Position numbers and translations under genes: made by a program. Below the pieces are notes generated by a model. It ran no database searches. It saw only the letters and a list, made by a program, of their open reading frames with translations, and had not been told where the DNA came from. Below are positions 1 through 9,224 of a DNA stretch of 64,000 nt, piece after piece. The number at the start of each line of letters is the position of its first letter. Position 1 is the stretch's first letter. Source of the DNA: Shimia sp. R9_2 (GTDB lineage: Bacteria > Pseudomonadota > Alphaproteobacteria > Rhodobacterales > Rhodobacteraceae); NCBI RefSeq assembly GCF_017743735.1, contig NZ_JAGHRO010000003.1, forward strand, positions 418,897-482,896. The letters are read 5' to 3'.

Positions 1-16
1 ACCATCAGGACGCCCC

Positions 17-352
17 ATGCCCAAAGCCTATCTGATCCTCATGATCGCCGTTGTGTTTGAAACCATCGGCACCGCCGCGCTTCAGGCAAGCCAGCAGTTC
101 ACCAAACCGATCCCCTCCATCATTGTGGTGATTGGCTATGGTCTGGCGTTTTACATGATGGCGCTCACCCTCAAGTTCCTGCCGGTGGGCATCACCTATG
201 CGGTCTGGTCCGGGCTCGGCATCATCTCGATCTCTGTGATCGCCTATTTTGCCTTCGGCCAAAAGCTCGACCTGCCCGCCATTTTGGGAATGGGTCTGAT
301 TGTGGTTGGCATCTTGATCATCAACCTGTTTTCTAAGACCGCAGTGCATTAA
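17..352 (+). CDS. SMR-family small multidrug efflux transporter
   Basis: A 111-residue protein made almost entirely of four hydrophobic segments, the size and layout of the small multidrug resistance family (EmrE, QacE, SugE/Gdx). Visible family marks are an early Glu in the first helix (VVFETIGTAAL, the position of the proton- and drug-coupling Glu14 of EmrE), the second-helix tract GYGLAFYMMALTLKFLPVGITYAVWSGLG with its Tyr and Trp, and the last helix LGMGLIVVGILIIN. It would work as an antiparallel dimer in the inner membrane exchanging protons for cationic compounds or guanidinium. The ATG at 17 has AGGA six bases upstream. The window begins just before it, so a partner SMR subunit upstream cannot be excluded. 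The substrate cannot be told from sequence alone. Confidence 0.9.
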   Translation: MPKAYLILMIAVVFETIGTAALQASQQFTKPIPSIIVVIGYGLAFYMMALTLKFLPVGITYAVWSGLGIISISVIAYFAFGQKLDLPAILGMGLIVVGILIINLFSKTAVH

Positions 353-423
353 TTTCCCCATAAAGGGCTGGCCTTTTGTCGCAACCCACGTTAGGGCGGG
401 CGCGAACAGAAAAGGCTGCCCTT

Positions 424-2244
424 ATGGATCTTCGCAACATCGCCATCATCGCTCACGTTGACCACGGCAAGACCACGCTTGTGGACGAGCTGCTGAAACA
501 GTCGGGCGCATTCCGGGAAAACCAAGAAGTGGCGGAACGCGCCATGGACAGCAACGATCTGGAGCGCGAACGCGGCATCACGATCTTTGCCAAGCCAACT
601 TCCGTGGAATGGAAAGGCACCCGCATCAACATCGTGGACACCCCCGGCCACGCCGACTTCGGTGGCGAAGTGGAGCGTATCCTGAGCATGGTGGACGGTG
701 TGGTTCTGCTGGTGGACGCCGCTGAAGGCCCAATGCCACAGACCAAATTCGTGACCTCCAAGGCGCTTGCGCTGGGTCTGCGCCCGATTGTGGTGCTTAA
801 CAAAGTGGACAAACCAGACGCCGAGCCTGACCGCGCGCTGGATGAGTGTTTTGACCTCTTTGCCTCGCTCGATGCAAACGACGACCAGCTCGACTTCCCC
901 CACATGTATGCCTCCGGTCGTAACGGCTGGGCGGATGCAGAGCTTGATGGCCCACGCAAAGACCTGCACGCGCTCTTCAACCTGATCGTGAACCACGTCC
1001 CTGCACCCAAGCAGGTGACCCGTCAGGACGACGACTTCCGCATGCTGGCCACCACGCTGGGCTCCGACCCGTTTGTGGGCCGCATCCTCACCGGTCGTGT
1101 GGAATCCGGCACGCTGAAAGTGGGCGCAACCGTTCAGGCGATCTCCCGCATCGGCCAGAAAATCGAACAGTTCCGCGTCACCAAAATTCAGGCCTTCCGT
1201 GGCCTTGCCCAGCAGGACATCGAAGAAGCCCAAGCTGGCGACATCGTCTCCATCGCAGGCATGGCGAAAGCCACCGTGGCAGACACCATCTGTGCGCTCG
1301 CCGTGGATGAGCCGCTTGAGGCGCAGCCAATCGATCCGCCCACCATCACCGTGACCTTTGGCATCAACGACAGCCCTCTGGCCGGTCGTGACGGCAAAAA
1401 AGTGCAGTCCCGTGTGATCCGTGACCGCCTCTACAAAGAAGCGGAATCCAACGTCGCGATCAAAATTGAAGACACCCCGGGTGGCGAAGCCTTTGAGGTT
1501 TCCGGCCGTGGCGAACTTCAGATGGGCGTTCTGATCGAAAACATGCGCCGCGAAGGCTTTGAGCTGTCGATCTCCCGTCCGCAGGTGATCATGCGCGAAG
1601 AGAACGGCGTGAAGATGGAGCCGGTCGAAGAAGCCACCATCGACGTGGATGACGAATACTCCGGCGCGGTGATCGAAAAACTCACCGGTGCGCGCAAAGG
1701 TGAGCTGGTCGAAATGCGCCCCGCTGGTGCTGGCAAAACTCGCATCATCGCCCATGTGCCCTCCCGTGGCCTGATCGGCTACCACGGTGAATTCCTCACC
1801 GACACCCGCGGCACCGGCGTTCTGAACCGCGTGTTCCACGGCTGGACCGAATTCAAAGGTGCCATCCCGGGCCGCCGCGCAGGTGTGCTGATCTCCATGG
1901 AGAACGGCCAGTCTGTGGCTTACGCCCTCTGGAACCTCGAAGATCGCGGCAAAATGATGATCGGTGCACAGGCCGACGTCTACACCGGCATGATCATCGG
2001 CGAGCACTCCCGCGACAACGATCTCGAAGTGAACCCGCTCAAAGGCAAGAAGCTCACCAACGTCCGTGCCTCTGGTTCCGACGAAGCGGTACGCCTGACC
2101 ACACCGATGGTGCTATCTCTGGAAGAGGCGATTGCCTACATCAACGACGACGAGCTGGTGGAAGTGACCCCCAACAACGTGCGTCTGCGCAAGCGCTATC
2201 TCGACCCGCATGAGCGCAAGCGGATGTCCAAACAGGTTGGCTAA
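424..2244 (+). CDS. typA: Ribosome-binding translational GTPase TypA/BipA
   Basis: A 606-residue translational GTPase that binds the 70S ribosome and is involved in stress and low-temperature adaptation and ribosome assembly. The N-terminus has the G1 motif AHVDHGKTT, the switch I region with RGITI, G3 [14 protein letters not shown] and G4 NKVDKPDA, followed by the EF-G-like domain II, the III/V domains and the BipA-specific C-terminal domain ([37 protein letters not shown]). Length matches the family (about 605-610). An upstream TTG at 376 would add 16 residues, but homologous proteins begin at the [16 protein letters not shown] sequence, so the ATG at 424 is chosen. The gene ends 6 bases before a strong terminator and appears to be a single-gene unit. 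Confidence 0.97.
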   Translation: MDLRNIAIIAHVDHGKTTLVDELLKQSGAFRENQEVAERAMDSNDLERERGITIFAKPTSVEWKGTRINIVDTPGHADFGGEVERILSMVDGVVLLVDAAEGPMPQTKFVTSKALALGLRPIVVLNKVDKPDAEPDRALDECFDLFASLDANDDQLDFPHMYASGRNGWADAELDGPRKDLHALFNLIVNHVPAPKQVTRQDDDFRMLATTLGSDPFVGRILTGRVESGTLKVGATVQAISRIGQKIEQFRVTKIQAFRGLAQQDIEEAQAGDIVSIAGMAKATVADTICALAVDEPLEAQPIDPPTITVTFGINDSPLAGRDGKKVQSRVIRDRLYKEAESNVAIKIEDTPGGEAFEVSGRGELQMGVLIENMRREGFELSISRPQVIMREENGVKMEPVEEATIDVDDEYSGAVIEKLTGARKGELVEMRPAGAGKTRIIAHVPSRGLIGYHGEFLTDTRGTGVLNRVFHGWTEFKGAIPGRRAGVLISMENGQSVAYALWNLEDRGKMMIGAQADVYTGMIIGEHSRDNDLEVNPLKGKKLTNVRASGSDEAVRLTTPMVLSLEEAIAYINDDELVEVTPNNVRLRKRYLDPHERKRMSKQVG

Positions 2245-2250
2245 ATGACA

Positions 2251-2283
2251 AAACGCCGGAGCCCCGCTCCGGCGTTTCTTTTT
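2251..2283 (+). terminator. Rho-independent terminator of typA
   Basis: Perfect 12-bp stem AAACGCCGGAGC / GCTCCGGCGTTT around a CCC loop (2251-2277), followed by a T-rich tract. It lies 6 bases after the typA stop codon. Confidence 0.93.
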
Positions 2284-2402
2284 GGTGTCTGCCGCGCCAT
2301 GGTTTTGCAACCGTGCGCGACAAATCGCATTAAGTCTTGAGAAAACGCGCATTTTGTTTGACCTTTGGAGCAATTGATTTCCAAAGGTTCTTTTTCGTCG
2401 CC

Positions 2403-3464
2403 ATGTTGCTCAGACTGCTTGCAGCTTTTGCCCTCAGCCTCCTTACCTTCACGCCCGCGCTCCTGCATGCCCAGATGGAAGGCTTTGGCGCGCTCCCCGC
2501 ACGACAAGCGATCACCACACAAAACGCCCATAAGCGCGTGGGCGTTGGCATCAAGATCGACCAGATCACCTTTGTTGATCAGCAGTCCGAAAACTTCGGC
2601 GTGGTCGGCACGCTGTTTCTACAGGTGGACTACCCCAATCTCGCCTTTGACGCTGAAGAGCACGGCTTTGAATACAAAACCTACAGTCCGGAAGGGTTCA
2701 GCGAAGAACTGAAAGAGACCGGAGAGTTTCTGCCCTATTTCATCTTCCGCAACCAGCAGGGCCGCCGCTTCACACAGCAATCCTCGATACTGGTCTCCGC
2801 AACAGGCCAGACAAACTACGCCGAACGATTCAGCGCCACCTTTCAGGCGCCACACTTCAATTTCAAAAGATACCCGTTTGATAAGCAGGAGTTTTTTGTC
2901 GAAGTCTCCTCCCTTCTTCCCACTGAATTTGTAGAATTCTACCCGCTGGAAGACAAAACCGGCATGGGCGATTTGCTGGGCGAAGAGGAATGGATCCTGT
3001 CCAACTCCAGCATCGCCGCCTCAAACGTGCCCGGCATTGGGGAGCGTGAAACCTCCATGGTTGCCCTGCGGTTTGAGGGCAAACGCCACGTGCAATATTA
3101 CATGCTGCGCATCATGCTGCCGCTGGTCATCATCCTCTTTGTGACCTGGGCCACGTTCTTTCTCGAAGAATACCGCCGCCGCATCGACATGGCCTCTGCC
3201 AATCTGCTGGTGTTTGTCGCCTTTAACTTTGCGATCTCCACCATGCTGCCAAAGCTCGGCTATCTCACTTTCATGGATTCCCTGCTCGCGGGCATGTTTG
3301 TCATCACCGGCTCAACCGTGCTTGTGAACATCATGCTCCGGCGCATGAAAACCACAGGCCGCGAAGCCCTGGCGCGCAAAATCGACACCTATCTGGTGAT
3401 CTGGGTCTACCCGATCCTGCACGGCATCTTCCTATTCTGGGCCGTGAAGTTCTTCTTGATCTGA
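2403..3464 (+). CDS. Prokaryotic pentameric ligand-gated ion channel (Cys-loop receptor superfamily)
   Basis: A 353-residue protein with a signal peptide (residues 1-24, ending LLHAQ), a beta-rich extracellular domain and four membrane helices, matching the pentameric ligand-gated channel fold. Residues 156-162 read RYPFDKQ, the equivalent of the Cys-loop YPFD core, without flanking cysteines as in bacterial members such as GLIC and ELIC. M1 is about residues 232-254 with the internal proline (IMLPLVII). M2 is about 261-279 and is followed by the typical M2-M3 loop MLPKLGYLTFMD. M3 is about 291-311 and M4 about 329-352, ending at the C-terminus. At the cytoplasmic end of M2 there are arginines 258-260. 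The family gates ions across the inner membrane in response to a periplasmic ligand or protons. The ATG at 2403 is chosen over an upstream TTG at 2337 because it begins a clean signal peptide. The ligand is unknown. Confidence 0.87.
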   Translation: MLLRLLAAFALSLLTFTPALLHAQMEGFGALPARQAITTQNAHKRVGVGIKIDQITFVDQQSENFGVVGTLFLQVDYPNLAFDAEEHGFEYKTYSPEGFSEELKETGEFLPYFIFRNQQGRRFTQQSSILVSATGQTNYAERFSATFQAPHFNFKRYPFDKQEFFVEVSSLLPTEFVEFYPLEDKTGMGDLLGEEEWILSNSSIAASNVPGIGERETSMVALRFEGKRHVQYYMLRIMLPLVIILFVTWATFFLEEYRRRIDMASANLLVFVAFNFAISTMLPKLGYLTFMDSLLAGMFVITGSTVLVNIMLRRMKTTGREALARKIDTYLVIWVYPILHGIFLFWAVKFFLI

Positions 3465-3466
3465 GA

Positions 3467-4249
3467 TCAGCTCAGCGGCGAGAACGGCTCGATCTCATAG
3501 CTGCCATCTTTGTGAAAACGGCAGAAACTGCCCGGCGGCACCACTTCCCAGCCATCTTCGGCGGGCACCAGCGGCTCGCTCACCACCGCACGGCCGCTCC
3601 GGCTTTCGCTGATCTTGTGATAGACCGTGGGCGCGCGCTCATCTGAGGCATAGCGGATCGCATAAAGCGTCTCGCCATCGGAAAACGCTGTGGCCAGCCG
3701 CATATGTGGCGTGCTGCCCCGCTCCCGGCTCATCCGCTCCAGAATGCCCACGGCGATTTCCATCGCCTCGCGTGGATTGTCCTGCAAGCCTTCGGTCAGC
3801 CCCAAGAGAAACAGCACTTCGCTGTCGGTTGCGCCTTTGCGCTCTTGGTAGAGGTCATCGGGGATCAGCATATCGGCACGACGGCGGAAATTCTCAAATC
3901 CCCCGATCTGCCCGTTGTGCATGAAAGACCATTTGCCCACCGCAAAAGGATGGCAATTGTTGCGGCTGGTAGCGGTGCCGGTCGAGGCCCGCACATGGGC
4001 CAGAAACAGCTCCGATTGCACCTGCGCGGTCAGCGAGCGCAGATTGGGATCAGACCAGGCCGGATGGGTGTCGCGGTACAGCCCCGGTTCCGGGCGGCTG
4101 CCGTACCACGCCAGACCAACGCCATCGCCATTGGTCTGGGTTTTGCATTCAGTCGCCTGCATACTTTGCTGGATCAGCGAGTGATCTGGCCGCGTGACGA
4201 GATCTTCAAGATAACAGGGGTGCCCGATATAGGCGGCCCAACGACACAT
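3467..4249 (-). CDS. Class II glutamine amidotransferase, YafJ/EgtC type
   Basis: A 260-residue Ntn-hydrolase of the class II glutamine amidotransferase family. The sequence starts MCRWAAYIG, so removal of Met exposes Cys2 as the N-terminal nucleophile. Downstream are LFLAHVRASTGTATSRNNCHPF and FMHNGQIGGF, the glutamine-binding motifs of the family, and TDSEVLFLL. The chosen ATG has AAGGAG about nine bases upstream; an upstream in-frame extension would bury the catalytic Cys. It is the standalone glutaminase-domain type (YafJ-like); the ergothioneine enzyme EgtC is in the same family, but no egtB or egtD is nearby, so the amide acceptor is unknown. It lies downstream of the DUF1330 gene on the same strand with about 20 bases between them. 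Confidence 0.88.
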   Translation of the reverse strand: MCRWAAYIGHPCYLEDLVTRPDHSLIQQSMQATECKTQTNGDGVGLAWYGSRPEPGLYRDTHPAWSDPNLRSLTAQVQSELFLAHVRASTGTATSRNNCHPFAVGKWSFMHNGQIGGFENFRRRADMLIPDDLYQERKGATDSEVLFLLGLTEGLQDNPREAMEIAVGILERMSRERGSTPHMRLATAFSDGETLYAIRYASDERAPTVYHKISESRSGRAVVSEPLVPAEDGWEVVPPGSFCRFHKDGSYEIEPFSPLS

Positions 4250-4268
4250 CTGGCCAGTCTCCTTCCGC

Positions 4269-4556
4269 TTAATCGGTGGTTTCAACCACCATCAGTTCGC
4301 GCTCACTTGCGCCCCGCGCGTGGTTCAGCGCTTCTTGGTATTCGGGGCTGTGATAGCAGGCCACCGCCGTGTCCACATCCGGGAATTTCGCCACCACATT
4401 GCGGGGGCGCTCTTTGCCCTCAAGCTGCACAAATTTGCCGCCGCGCGCGATGAACTCGCCGCCATGTTTGGCAATCGCAGGGCCTGCGAGCTCTGCGTAT
4501 TTTCCATAGGCCTCCGCGTCGGTCACGGTGACATGTGCAATCCAAAGTGCGCCCAT
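4269..4556 (-). CDS. DUF1330 family protein
   Basis: A 95-residue soluble protein of the DUF1330 family, a dimeric ferredoxin-like alpha/beta-barrel fold related to antibiotic biosynthesis monooxygenases. The sequence shows WIAHVTVTDAEAYGKY at the start, the GGEFIARGG strand and turn, and the closing pattern of paired Glu/Arg residues (GKERPRNVVAKFPDVDTAVACYHSPEYQEAL), all characteristic of the family. The ATG is preceded by GGAG with a five-base spacer; a TTG four codons upstream is less likely. It sits between alaS and the amidotransferase on the same strand. Members have no firmly assigned reaction. Confidence 0.85.
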   Translation of the reverse strand: MGALWIAHVTVTDAEAYGKYAELAGPAIAKHGGEFIARGGKFVQLEGKERPRNVVAKFPDVDTAVACYHSPEYQEALNHARGASERELMVVETTD

Positions 4557-4578
4557 CTGGCTCTCCAATCCTGTTGTT

Positions 4579-4610
4579 CTGCCCGGCAGTTTAGTTAAAA
4601 AGCCGGGCAG
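4579..4610 (-). repeat. Nine-base inverted repeat between alaS and the DUF1330 gene
   Basis: CTGCCCGGC and GCCGGGCAG pair perfectly around a 14-base A/T-rich loop. The hairpin lies just after the alaS stop codon in the direction of transcription but lacks a U-tract after the stem, so it may be a processing or weak termination site rather than a classical terminator. Confidence 0.55.
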
Positions 4611-4634
4611 TCCAAGCAGAATTTGACCAAATGG

Positions 4635-7307
4635 TCAGCCAGCGATCACCGCTTCAGCAGCCACAAAGGCTTCGTCTGCTTTGGAGGCATCTTTGGCGCC
4701 GCCCTGAGCCATATCCGGACGGCCACCGCCGCCCTTGCCGCCCAATGCGCCCACGGCCGCACGCACCAGATCCACGGCGCTCAGGTCGCCTTTCAGATCA
4801 TCGGTCACACCAGCGGCCACAGCCACTTTGCCATCGGTGTCCGCAATCAGCAGAACCGCACCGCTTTCCAGACGCGCCTTATGCTCGTCAATCAGCGGCG
4901 GCAGGTCTTTGCCGGACACACCAGAGAGCACCTGTGCAAAGAATTTCACACCGTTGATCTCTTTGGCTTCCGGGCCAGCGCCCTGACCAGCTCCACCAGA
5001 CATGGCCAGCTCACGACGCAGAGTCGCCACTTCGTTTTGCAGCGCCTTACGTTCATCCAGAAGCGCTTTCACACGGTCCACGATGTCCGCTGGCTGCGCC
5101 TTCAGCGTGCCAGCCACTTCGGCCACACGTTTGGCTTCACGTTCCAAATGCGCAAACGCCACCTCACCGGTCAGCGCCTCGATCCGGCGCACACCGGCAG
5201 AGGACGCGCTGTCAGACAGAAGCACAAACACACCGATGTCGCCGGTCTGTTTCACATGGGTGCCGCCGCAAAGCTCCAGCGAGTAAGTGTCGCCATTCAG
5301 CCCTTTGCCGGTGTTGGCACGGCCCATAGAGACCACGCGCACCTCATCGCCATATTTCTCACCAAACAGCGCCTGTGCGCCCATTTCACGCGCGTCATCA
5401 GGCGTCATGATCCGGGTTTCCACGGCGGTGTTCTGGCGAATATAGGCGTTCACATCGAGGCCAACCTGGGTCAGTTCCTCAGCGCTCAGCGCCTTGTTGT
5501 GGCTGAAGTCAAAGCGCAGACGGTCATCGGCGTTGAGCGAGCCACGCTGAGCCACATGATCGCCAAGCGCTTCGCGCAGCGCTTCATGCAGCAGGTGGGT
5601 CGCAGAGTGGTTTGCGCGAATGGCCGTGCGGCGCGCATGATCCACGTCCATGGCAACCGGATCACCTTTGGAGATCGTGCCACGCGCCACTTTGACCTTA
5701 TGGGCAATTAGCTTGCTGTCCGCAAACTTCTGCACGTCGGTGACATGGCCCAGCTCATCGCGGTTCTCAAGGCGCGCAACCACACCATGGTCTGCTACCT
5801 GACCGCCGCTTTCAGCATAAAATGGCGTCTGGTTCATCACCAGCCAGCCCTCTTCGCCTTCCGCCAGCGCATCAACAAGCGCACCATCTTTCAGCACGGC
5901 CTGCACCTGCCCCTCGGCGGTTTCGGTGTCATAGCCCAAGAACTCGGAAGATCCGTTGTCCTCGGCAATATCAAACCAGATCGCATCCTCAGCCACATCG
6001 CCGGACCCCACATGGGCCGCACGCGCCTTGGCCTTCTGCTCCGCCATCGCGGCATCAAAACCGTCGGTGTCAACCTCACGGCCCTTCTCGCGCAGCGCAT
6101 CCTGCGTCAAATCCAGCGGGAAACCGTAAGTGTCATAGAGTTTGAAGGCCGCCTCACCAGAGAGCGGCGCGCCCTCTTCCAACCCGCCAAGCTCGTCATC
6201 CAGCAGCTTCAGACCACGATCCAGCGTCGCTTTAAACTTGGTTTCTTCCTGCTTCAGGGTCTCTTCGATCAGCGCCTGCGCCTGTCCCAGCTCCGGGTAG
6301 GCTTGGCCCATCTGAGTGACCAGAGCCGGCACCAGCTGATGCATCACTGGATCTTTTGCGCCCAGCAGGTGCGCATGACGCATCGCGCGACGCATGATGC
6401 GACGCAGCACATAGCCCCGGCCATCGTTGGACGGCATCACACCATCTGCCATCAGGAAGGAGGTGGAGCGCAAATGGTCCGCAATCACGCGGTGATGCAC
6501 GTTCTGATCGCCATATGGATCGGTCGAGGTCAGATTGGCGGAAGCCTCGATCAGCGCCTTGAACAGATCAGTGTCATAGTTGTCGTGGCTGCCCTGCAGC
6601 AACGCGCCAATCCGCTCCAGCCCCATGCCGGTGTCGATCGACTGCATGTCCAGCGCCTTCATCGAACCATCTTCAAACTGCTCGTTCTGCATGAACACCA
6701 CGTTCCAGATCTCAATGAAACGGTCGCCATCTTCCTCAGGGGAGCCGGGAGGGCCACCCCAGATGTGATCGCCGTGGTCATAAAAGATTTCCGTGCACGG
6801 ACCACAAGGGCCGGTTGGCCCCATCTGCCAGAAGTTATCGGAGGTGGCGATGCGGATGATCCGCTCCTCAGCCACGCCGAGTTTCTTCCAGATCTCAAAG
6901 GCTTCGTCATCGGTGTGATAGACGGTGGTGTAGAGCTTGTCCTTCGGAATGCCGAATTCCTTGGTGATCAGCTCCCACGCAAACGGGATTGCTTCGTCTT
7001 TGAAGTAGTCGCCAAAAGAGAAGTTGCCGAGCATCTCAAAGAATGTGTGGTGGCGCGCGGTATAGCCCACGTTGTCCAGATCGTTGTGCTTGCCGCCGGC
7101 GCGCACACATTTCTGGGAGGTTGTCGCGCGCTGATAGTCGCGTTTTTCCACCCCTGTGAAGAGGTTCTTAAACTGCACCATCCCCGAGTTGGTGAACATC
7201 AACGTCGGGTCATTGCGTGGCACCAACGGGCTTGAGTCCACAATCTCATGGCCCTGTTTGGCGAAGTAATTCAGAAAGGTCGACCGGATGTCGTTAAGGC
7301 TGGCCAT
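4635..7307 (-). CDS. alaS: Alanyl-tRNA synthetase
   Basis: An 890-residue class II aminoacyl-tRNA synthetase charging tRNA-Ala. The N-terminal catalytic domain begins [20 protein letters not shown] and includes the class II motif 2 region around [22 protein letters not shown] and the GLERI tract. The editing domain carries [11 protein letters not shown] and CGGTHV, which supply the zinc ligands (HxxxH and CxxxH) for hydrolysis of misacylated Ser/Gly. The C-Ala domain closes with [14 protein letters not shown]. Length is normal. It is the third gene of the recA-MOSC-alaS series, starting 96 bases after the MOSC gene; recA and alaS are commonly close in proteobacteria, often with recX between. 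Confidence 0.98.
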   Translation of the reverse strand: MASLNDIRSTFLNYFAKQGHEIVDSSPLVPRNDPTLMFTNSGMVQFKNLFTGVEKRDYQRATTSQKCVRAGGKHNDLDNVGYTARHHTFFEMLGNFSFGDYFKDEAIPFAWELITKEFGIPKDKLYTTVYHTDDEAFEIWKKLGVAEERIIRIATSDNFWQMGPTGPCGPCTEIFYDHGDHIWGGPPGSPEEDGDRFIEIWNVVFMQNEQFEDGSMKALDMQSIDTGMGLERIGALLQGSHDNYDTDLFKALIEASANLTSTDPYGDQNVHHRVIADHLRSTSFLMADGVMPSNDGRGYVLRRIMRRAMRHAHLLGAKDPVMHQLVPALVTQMGQAYPELGQAQALIEETLKQEETKFKATLDRGLKLLDDELGGLEEGAPLSGEAAFKLYDTYGFPLDLTQDALREKGREVDTDGFDAAMAEQKAKARAAHVGSGDVAEDAIWFDIAEDNGSSEFLGYDTETAEGQVQAVLKDGALVDALAEGEEGWLVMNQTPFYAESGGQVADHGVVARLENRDELGHVTDVQKFADSKLIAHKVKVARGTISKGDPVAMDVDHARRTAIRANHSATHLLHEALREALGDHVAQRGSLNADDRLRFDFSHNKALSAEELTQVGLDVNAYIRQNTAVETRIMTPDDAREMGAQALFGEKYGDEVRVVSMGRANTGKGLNGDTYSLELCGGTHVKQTGDIGVFVLLSDSASSAGVRRIEALTGEVAFAHLEREAKRVAEVAGTLKAQPADIVDRVKALLDERKALQNEVATLRRELAMSGGAGQGAGPEAKEINGVKFFAQVLSGVSGKDLPPLIDEHKARLESGAVLLIADTDGKVAVAAGVTDDLKGDLSAVDLVRAAVGALGGKGGGGRPDMAQGGAKDASKADEAFVAAEAVIAG

Positions 7308-7403
7308 GGGCTGATCTCTTTACCTGAGTTTCGGTATTGCAGCGGGTTTATAACCCCCACGCCTGCCTGTCCACATGTCAAAGAGATCAAGGCGCAGCTG
7401 GAC

Positions 7404-7958
7404 CTATATCCGGTCGATTTTTCGCATCACATCCCCGCTGCGCACAACACCGTCCTTCTCAATGCTGCACAAAATGCCCCGCAGTCGCAGGTTGCGGTAT
7501 TCCGGCCTGCGCACCCAGTCAAAAACCGGCTGACCATAGCGCGCTTTCCACTTCACGCAGGCATCATTGAACACCTCAGACACCCGCAGCTCCGCGCTGC
7601 CCACCGAAAGATATTGCCCCTCGGGCAGGTTCGCCTCGGTCATATCCAAATCGGCGGTAAAGGTATCGCCCGGAAACAGCGCGTCATCTTCTGGCGACCA
7701 GACCAGATCCAGAACCCGTTTTGGAATCACACAGACCTGAATGCCCGGATGCGGATCACCGTTTTCCGTGCGGATCCAGGGTTGGGTCATCCACCGCTCC
7801 CCCGGAATGCCCTGTGCCTTGGTCAGGGTGATCTCATCGACAAACTTGCGCGCATTGCGTTCAGGCCGCAGGCACAAATGCGAAATGGCCGCCCCGTCTT
7901 TGGGAGCGGCCAAAACATGCGGCAAAGCCCGCATTAAGTCTTCATGTGACGGGGTCAA
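7404..7958 (-). CDS. MOSC domain protein
   Basis: A 184-residue protein with the MOSC fold, the sulfur-carrier domain found at the end of molybdenum cofactor sulfurases and in standalone YiiM/YuaD-like proteins. The conserved features seen are an early GIPGERW tract, the Cys in the [12 protein letters not shown] strand (candidate persulfide-bearing residue), and the closing [18 protein letters not shown] pattern. The first start is a TTG that overlaps the recA stop codon, implying translational coupling; an ATG eight codons later (7934) is an alternative. Position in the recA-alaS interval, where recX often sits, is notable; there is no resemblance to RecX. The substrate is not known. Confidence 0.8.
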   Translation of the reverse strand: MTPSHEDLMRALPHVLAAPKDGAAISHLCLRPERNARKFVDEITLTKAQGIPGERWMTQPWIRTENGDPHPGIQVCVIPKRVLDLVWSPEDDALFPGDTFTADLDMTEANLPEGQYLSVGSAELRVSEVFNDACVKWKARYGQPVFDWVRRPEYRNLRLRGILCSIEKDGVVRSGDVMRKIDRI

Positions 7959-9028
7959 TCTTCCAAAAGCTCTTCGTCAGCAGGTGGCATGTCGAAATCC
8001 AACCCATGTGCGGCGCGGATCTTGTCTTCGATCTCAAGCGCCATACGGTTGTTTTCCTTCAGGAAGGTCTTGGCGTTCTCACGCCCCTGCCCGATCCGCT
8101 CATCACCATAGCTGAACCAGCTGCCGGATTTCTCCACCACACCGGCTTTCACGCCCAGATCCAGCAGCTCACCCATTTTGGAGATGCCTTCGCCATACAT
8201 GATGTCAAATTCCACCTGCTTGAACGGCGGTGCCACCTTGTTTTTGACAACTTTCACACGGGTCGCGTTGCCGACCACCTCGTCGCGGTCTTTCAGCGCA
8301 CCAATGCGGCGGATGTCCAGACGCACGGAGCTGTAGAATTTCAGCGCGTTACCACCGGTCGTGGTTTCAGGGCTGCCAAACATCACGCCGATTTTCATCC
8401 GGATCTGGTTGATGAAGATCACCATACAGTTGGAGCGCGCGATGGAACCGGTCAGCTTACGCATCGCCTGGCTCATCAGGCGGGCCTGCACACCCACATT
8501 GCTGTCACCCATGTCGCCTTCAAGTTCGGACTTCGGCGTCAGCGCCGCAACCGAATCGACCACAACCATGTTCACAGCACCAGAGCGCACCAGCGTGTCG
8601 GTGATCTCAAGCGCCTGTTCCCCGGTGTCGGGCTGCGAAATCAGCAACTCGTCCAGATTGACGCCAAGCTTCTTGGCATACTGCGGGTCCAGCGCGTGTT
8701 CCGCGTCCACAAAGGCGCAGACGCCGCCTTTTTTCTGCTCTTCTGCAATACAATGCAGCGTCAGCGTGGTTTTACCGGAGCTTTCCGGCCCGTAAATCTC
8801 AATGATCCGGCCCTTGGGCAGACCGCCAATGCCCAACGCAATGTCCAGACTCAGGGACCCGGTCGAGGTCGCCTCAATCTCCTGCGCAGGGTTGTCGGCG
8901 CCCAGCTTCATGATGGAGCCTTTGCCGAACTGCCGCTCGATCTGTGCCAGCGCGCTGTCCAGCGCCTTCTGTTTATCCGGGGATGAGGATTTCTTGGAGG
9001 TCATTGTCAAAAGATCTGCCGTTGCCAT
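7955..9028 (-). CDS. recA: Recombinase RecA
   Basis: A 357-residue DNA strand-exchange ATPase and LexA co-protease. The Walker A motif is [13 protein letters not shown], the Walker B region is [12 protein letters not shown]1/L2 DNA-binding loops are present ([43 protein letters not shown]), and the acidic tail ends [11 protein letters not shown] 9028 is chosen because the upstream extension ([14 protein letters not shown]) overlaps the promoter leader and is not part of RecA; AAGGA lies about ten bases before it. Its stop overlaps the start of the MOSC gene. A LexA-type SOS box lies about 55 bases upstream, so it is expected to be DNA-damage induced. Confidence 0.98.
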   Translation of the reverse strand: MATADLLTMTSKKSSSPDKQKALDSALAQIERQFGKGSIMKLGADNPAQEIEATSTGSLSLDIALGIGGLPKGRIIEIYGPESSGKTTLTLHCIAEEQKKGGVCAFVDAEHALDPQYAKKLGVNLDELLISQPDTGEQALEITDTLVRSGAVNMVVVDSVAALTPKSELEGDMGDSNVGVQARLMSQAMRKLTGSIARSNCMVIFINQIRMKIGVMFGSPETTTGGNALKFYSSVRLDIRRIGALKDRDEVVGNATRVKVVKNKVAPPFKQVEFDIMYGEGISKMGELLDLGVKAGVVEKSGSWFSYGDERIGQGRENAKTFLKENNRMALEIEDKIRAAHGLDFDMPPADEELLED

Positions 9029-9080
9029 TTTGCTTGGTTCCTTATTCCACACCCGCACGCGGGCGGCAATCACTGCCTGT

Positions 9081-9095
9081 GTTCACCTCTTGTTC
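9081..9095 (-). promoter_or_regulatory. LexA (SOS) box of recA
   Basis: On the recA strand the sequence is GAACAAGAGGTGAAC, an exact match to the alphaproteobacterial SOS box GAAC-N7-GAAC (GTTC-N7-GTTC on the other strand). It directly follows the predicted transcription start, where bound LexA would block recA transcription. Confidence 0.9.
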
Positions 9096-9101
9096 TGCAA
9101 T

Positions 9102-9130
9102 CTTATGAGATCAAAAGGAGAACAAATCAA
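9102..9130 (-). promoter_or_regulatory. Predicted sigma-70 promoter of recA
   Basis: On the minus strand TTGATT (9130-9125) and CATAAG (9107-9102) are separated by 17 bases, giving a start point near 9095, at the edge of the SOS box. The assignment is by consensus only. Confidence 0.55.
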
Positions 9131-9165
9131 TAGAAAAGAATAAGAACATCTTCCGCAGGCGCTGG

Positions 9166-9180
9166 TTAACAACTAGTTTA
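9166..9180 (+). promoter_or_regulatory. Near-consensus CtrA-type site before the sulfotransferase gene
   Basis: TTAA-CAACTAG-TTTA has the spacing of the CtrA box TTAA-N7-TTAA with one mismatch in the second half. It is 45 bases upstream of the sulfotransferase start. A match of this quality occurs by chance, so it is only a candidate. Confidence 0.3.
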
Positions 9181-9224
9181 CGGATCAATAATAAGTTGAG
9201 ACAAACCATAACGAGGCCGCGCAG

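Noticed and set aside
376..423. N-terminal extension of TypA from a TTG start
   Set aside because: Conserved family sequence begins exactly at ATG 424 and the extension has no matching motif.
391..2007. A 538-codon open frame on the minus strand opposite typA, and similar long frames opposite alaS (5745-7235), guaB (13231-14775) and gyrA (27138-28763)
   Set aside because: These are the antisense of strongly conserved genes; their protein sequences are His/Arg/Gly-rich and lack family motifs, a normal result of high-GC codon bias.
9029..9073. N-terminal extension of RecA by 15 residues
   Set aside because: It covers the leader next to the SOS box and is not found in RecA proteins.
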